Below, in pieces: positions 62,625 to 64,000 of a stretch of DNA of 64,000 nucleotides. Numbering within the stretch: the first letter of the stretch is position 1; each line of letters opens with the position of its first letter. The DNA comes from Lacticaseibacillus daqingensis (GTDB lineage: Bacteria > Bacillota > Bacilli > Lactobacillales > Lactobacillaceae). The stretch spans positions 124,001-188,000 of the forward strand of contig NZ_RHOH01000003.1 of NCBI RefSeq assembly GCF_003946115.1, read 5' to 3'. The position numbers were made by a program, and so were the translations under genes. Under the pieces are notes generated by a model. The model did no database searches, was not told the DNA's origin, and was given only the letters and a program-made list of their open reading frames with translations.

Positions 62625-63662
62625 ATGAAACAAACCGTTTTGCTCGGCGGCTACACCCGCAAAACCGGCAAAGGCATCACCCGCGCCAGCTTTGACTCGG
62701 CCACCGGCCAGCTCACCACCCCGGTTCCCTACATCGAAAGCCTCGGCTCCCCGACCTACATGGCCGTCTCCAAGGCCAACGTGGCCTACGCGGTCGACGC
62801 TGGGGATGGCGTGGGCGGCGTGGCAGCCGTTGACCTCAACGGTGCCACCCCCACCGTCCTCAACACAGTGCTCGAACCGGGCTCAAGCCCCGCGCACATC
62901 TCGATCGATGAGGCACGGCAGCTCGTGTTCGCCAGTAACTACCACGAAGGGCGCGTCAACGTCTACAAGATCAATGCCGACCACACGCTCACCCCAAGGG
63001 ATGTCGCGCAGCACCACGGCAGCGGCCCGCGGCCGGAACAAGACGCCAGCCACGTCCACTTCGCCGACCTGACGCCGGATGGACGCCTGGCCGTGATCGA
63101 CTTGGGCACGGATGAGGTCTACACTTACCCGCTTAGTGACACCGGCAAGCTCGGCACCCCGGTCATCCTCAAGCTGGCGCCGGGCTTTGGCCCCCGGCAC
63201 CTGGTGTTCCACCACACGCGGCCGATCGCCTACCTGCTCGGTGAGCTGTCCAGCCAGGTAGCCGTTTTGACCTACGACGCGGCCACGGGCACCTTCTTAC
63301 CTGGACAGACCCAATCGACCATTCCGGCCGACTGGACCGCCCACAACGGCGCGGCCGCGGTGCGCCTCACCCAAGACGACCGCTTCTTGTACCTGTCCAA
63401 CCGCGGGCACAACAGCCTGACCGCTTACGCCGTGAGTGAAGACGGGTTGCACCTGACCCAGATCCAGCAGCTGTCCACAGAAGGTGAGTTCCCACGCGAC
63501 TTCAACCTGGACCTGACTGAGTCCTACGTGCTGGCCGTCAATCAGAACACCGATAACGGCACGCTGTACGCTCGTGACGCGGCAACCGGGTTGCTGACCG
63601 AAACGCAAAAGGACATCGTGACCCCGGAAGCCGTCAATGTCGTCTTCTTGCCGGCTGAATAG
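62625..63662 (+). CDS. Lactonase-family beta-propeller protein (6-phosphogluconolactonase-like)
   Basis: 345 residues from ATG 62625 (AAGGAGGAC upstream; an earlier in-frame start has none). Seven-bladed propeller of the YbhE/Pgl type: LLGGYTRKTGKGI, SPAHISIDEARQLVFASNYHEG, HGSGPRPEQDASHVHFADLTPDGR and FPRDFNLD are family landmarks. Likely hydrolyses 6-phosphogluconolactone in the phosphoketolase/pentose-phosphate route, though other lactones are possible. Confidence 0.88.
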   Translation: MKQTVLLGGYTRKTGKGITRASFDSATGQLTTPVPYIESLGSPTYMAVSKANVAYAVDAGDGVGGVAAVDLNGATPTVLNTVLEPGSSPAHISIDEARQLVFASNYHEGRVNVYKINADHTLTPRDVAQHHGSGPRPEQDASHVHFADLTPDGRLAVIDLGTDEVYTYPLSDTGKLGTPVILKLAPGFGPRHLVFHHTRPIAYLLGELSSQVAVLTYDAATGTFLPGQTQSTIPADWTAHNGAAAVRLTQDDRFLYLSNRGHNSLTAYAVSEDGLHLTQIQQLSTEGEFPRDFNLDLTESYVLAVNQNTDNGTLYARDAATGLLTETQKDIVTPEAVNVVFLPAE

Positions 63663-63673
63663 CGCGCCCCTTC

Positions 63674-63712
63674 ACCCCCACCGCTCAGTTTGACGCGGTG
63701 GGGGTTTGATTT
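63674..63712 (+). terminator. Terminator of the lactonase gene
   Basis: CCCCCACCGC / GCGGTGGGGG followed by TTTGATTT. Confidence 0.85.
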
Positions 63713-63793
63713 ACCGAAAACTTAACCCCGATCGCTGGCACCGCCGCGCATTCCTTGTATACTAAAAGCATTGGATATTTTGAGGAGGATTCT

Positions 63794-64000
63794 ATGCTAG
63801 ACATACTAAAGGCCATCATCATCGGGATCGTCGAAGGGCTGACCGAGTTTTTGCCCATCAGCTCGACCGGCCACATCGACCTTGTGAGCCAGCTCATTAC
63901 GATCGATCAGGGCAAGGACTTTATGGCGATGTTCGAGTACGTCATCCAGTTCGGGGCCATTCTCGCCGTCATCTTACTTTACTTCAACAAGCTCAACCCG
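63794..64000 (+). CDS. uppP: Undecaprenyl-diphosphatase UppP, N-terminal part
   Basis: 69 codons to the right edge. Signature [14 protein letters not shown] at residues 14-27 contains the active-site glutamates and the phosphate-contact residues. It recycles undecaprenyl diphosphate for cell-wall synthesis and confers bacitracin tolerance. AGGAGG precedes ATG 63794, and a TATACT -10 lies at 63758-63763. Confidence 0.95.
   Translation, partial: MLDILKAIIIGIVEGLTEFLPISSTGHIDLVSQLITIDQGKDFMAMFEYVIQFGAILAVILLYFNKLNP

Overview
This 64 kb window is chromosomal DNA from a GC-rich lactic acid bacterium of the family Lactobacillaceae; the Lacticaseibacillus lineage is my best guess, from gene content and high GC rather than any marker. 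The gene order comFC-comFA / hpf / secA / prfB / ftsEX and ymfFHI-rodZ-pgsA-cinA-recA-rny is classic Firmicutes synteny. The malolactic locus, pepF, orphan PTS-like proteins and Gram-positive Shine-Dalgarno sites (AAGGAGG) also fit. I see no rRNA, tRNA, CRISPR array, prophage or intact insertion sequence.

Layout. 0-5 kb: end of an ABC exporter pair, an Rgg-type regulator, pepF, a flavodoxin-like protein and thiol peroxidase. 5-13.5 kb: malolactic enzyme divergent from its LysR regulator, fumarase, a CorA-like protein, DUF488, 5-formyl-THF cyclo-ligase, an AEC (auxin efflux carrier family) transporter, a lipoprotein and lexA. 13.5-22.3 kb: a more accessory stretch (DUF898 protein, WYL regulator, lipoprotein, a decayed PemI/PemK toxin-antitoxin locus, AI-2E transporter, a tandem IIB-like protein, small unknowns). 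23-31.5 kb: phoP-phoR and pstSCAB1B2-phoU, with a strong Pho box before pstS, preceded by a PDZ membrane protein. 31.6-46.8 kb: ftsEX, prfB with a programmed +1 frameshift, secA, hpf, comFAC, yigZ, kup, rny, recA and cinA. 47.5-57.9 kb: pgsA, rodZ, ymfI/H/F, ftsK, a DUF1149 protein, topB and trmL. 58.5-64 kb: an RlmA-type methyltransferase, corA, guaC, an orphan GutA-like protein, a lactonase and the start of uppP.

Regulation readable from sequence: LexA boxes at lexA and recA, a Pho box at pstS, a palindrome under a consensus guaC promoter, a palindrome over the kup -10, and a LysR-type site between mleS and mleR.

The most unusual material is intergenic. A dispersed family of about 120-172 bp palindromic elements (13.55, 13.68, 58.08, 58.21, 60.39, 60.51, 60.68 kb, plus a broken copy at 46.97 kb) keeps fixed ends and a fixed core while its arms change sequence but stay complementary. 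The long form carries an extra hairpin whose stem also covaries around a constant loop. Two further structured intergenic segments (22.56-22.78 and 47.20-47.41 kb) share the box ATAAnCGGAGGACGG after a hairpin and before a multi-branched fold. These look like undescribed structured DNA or RNA elements.
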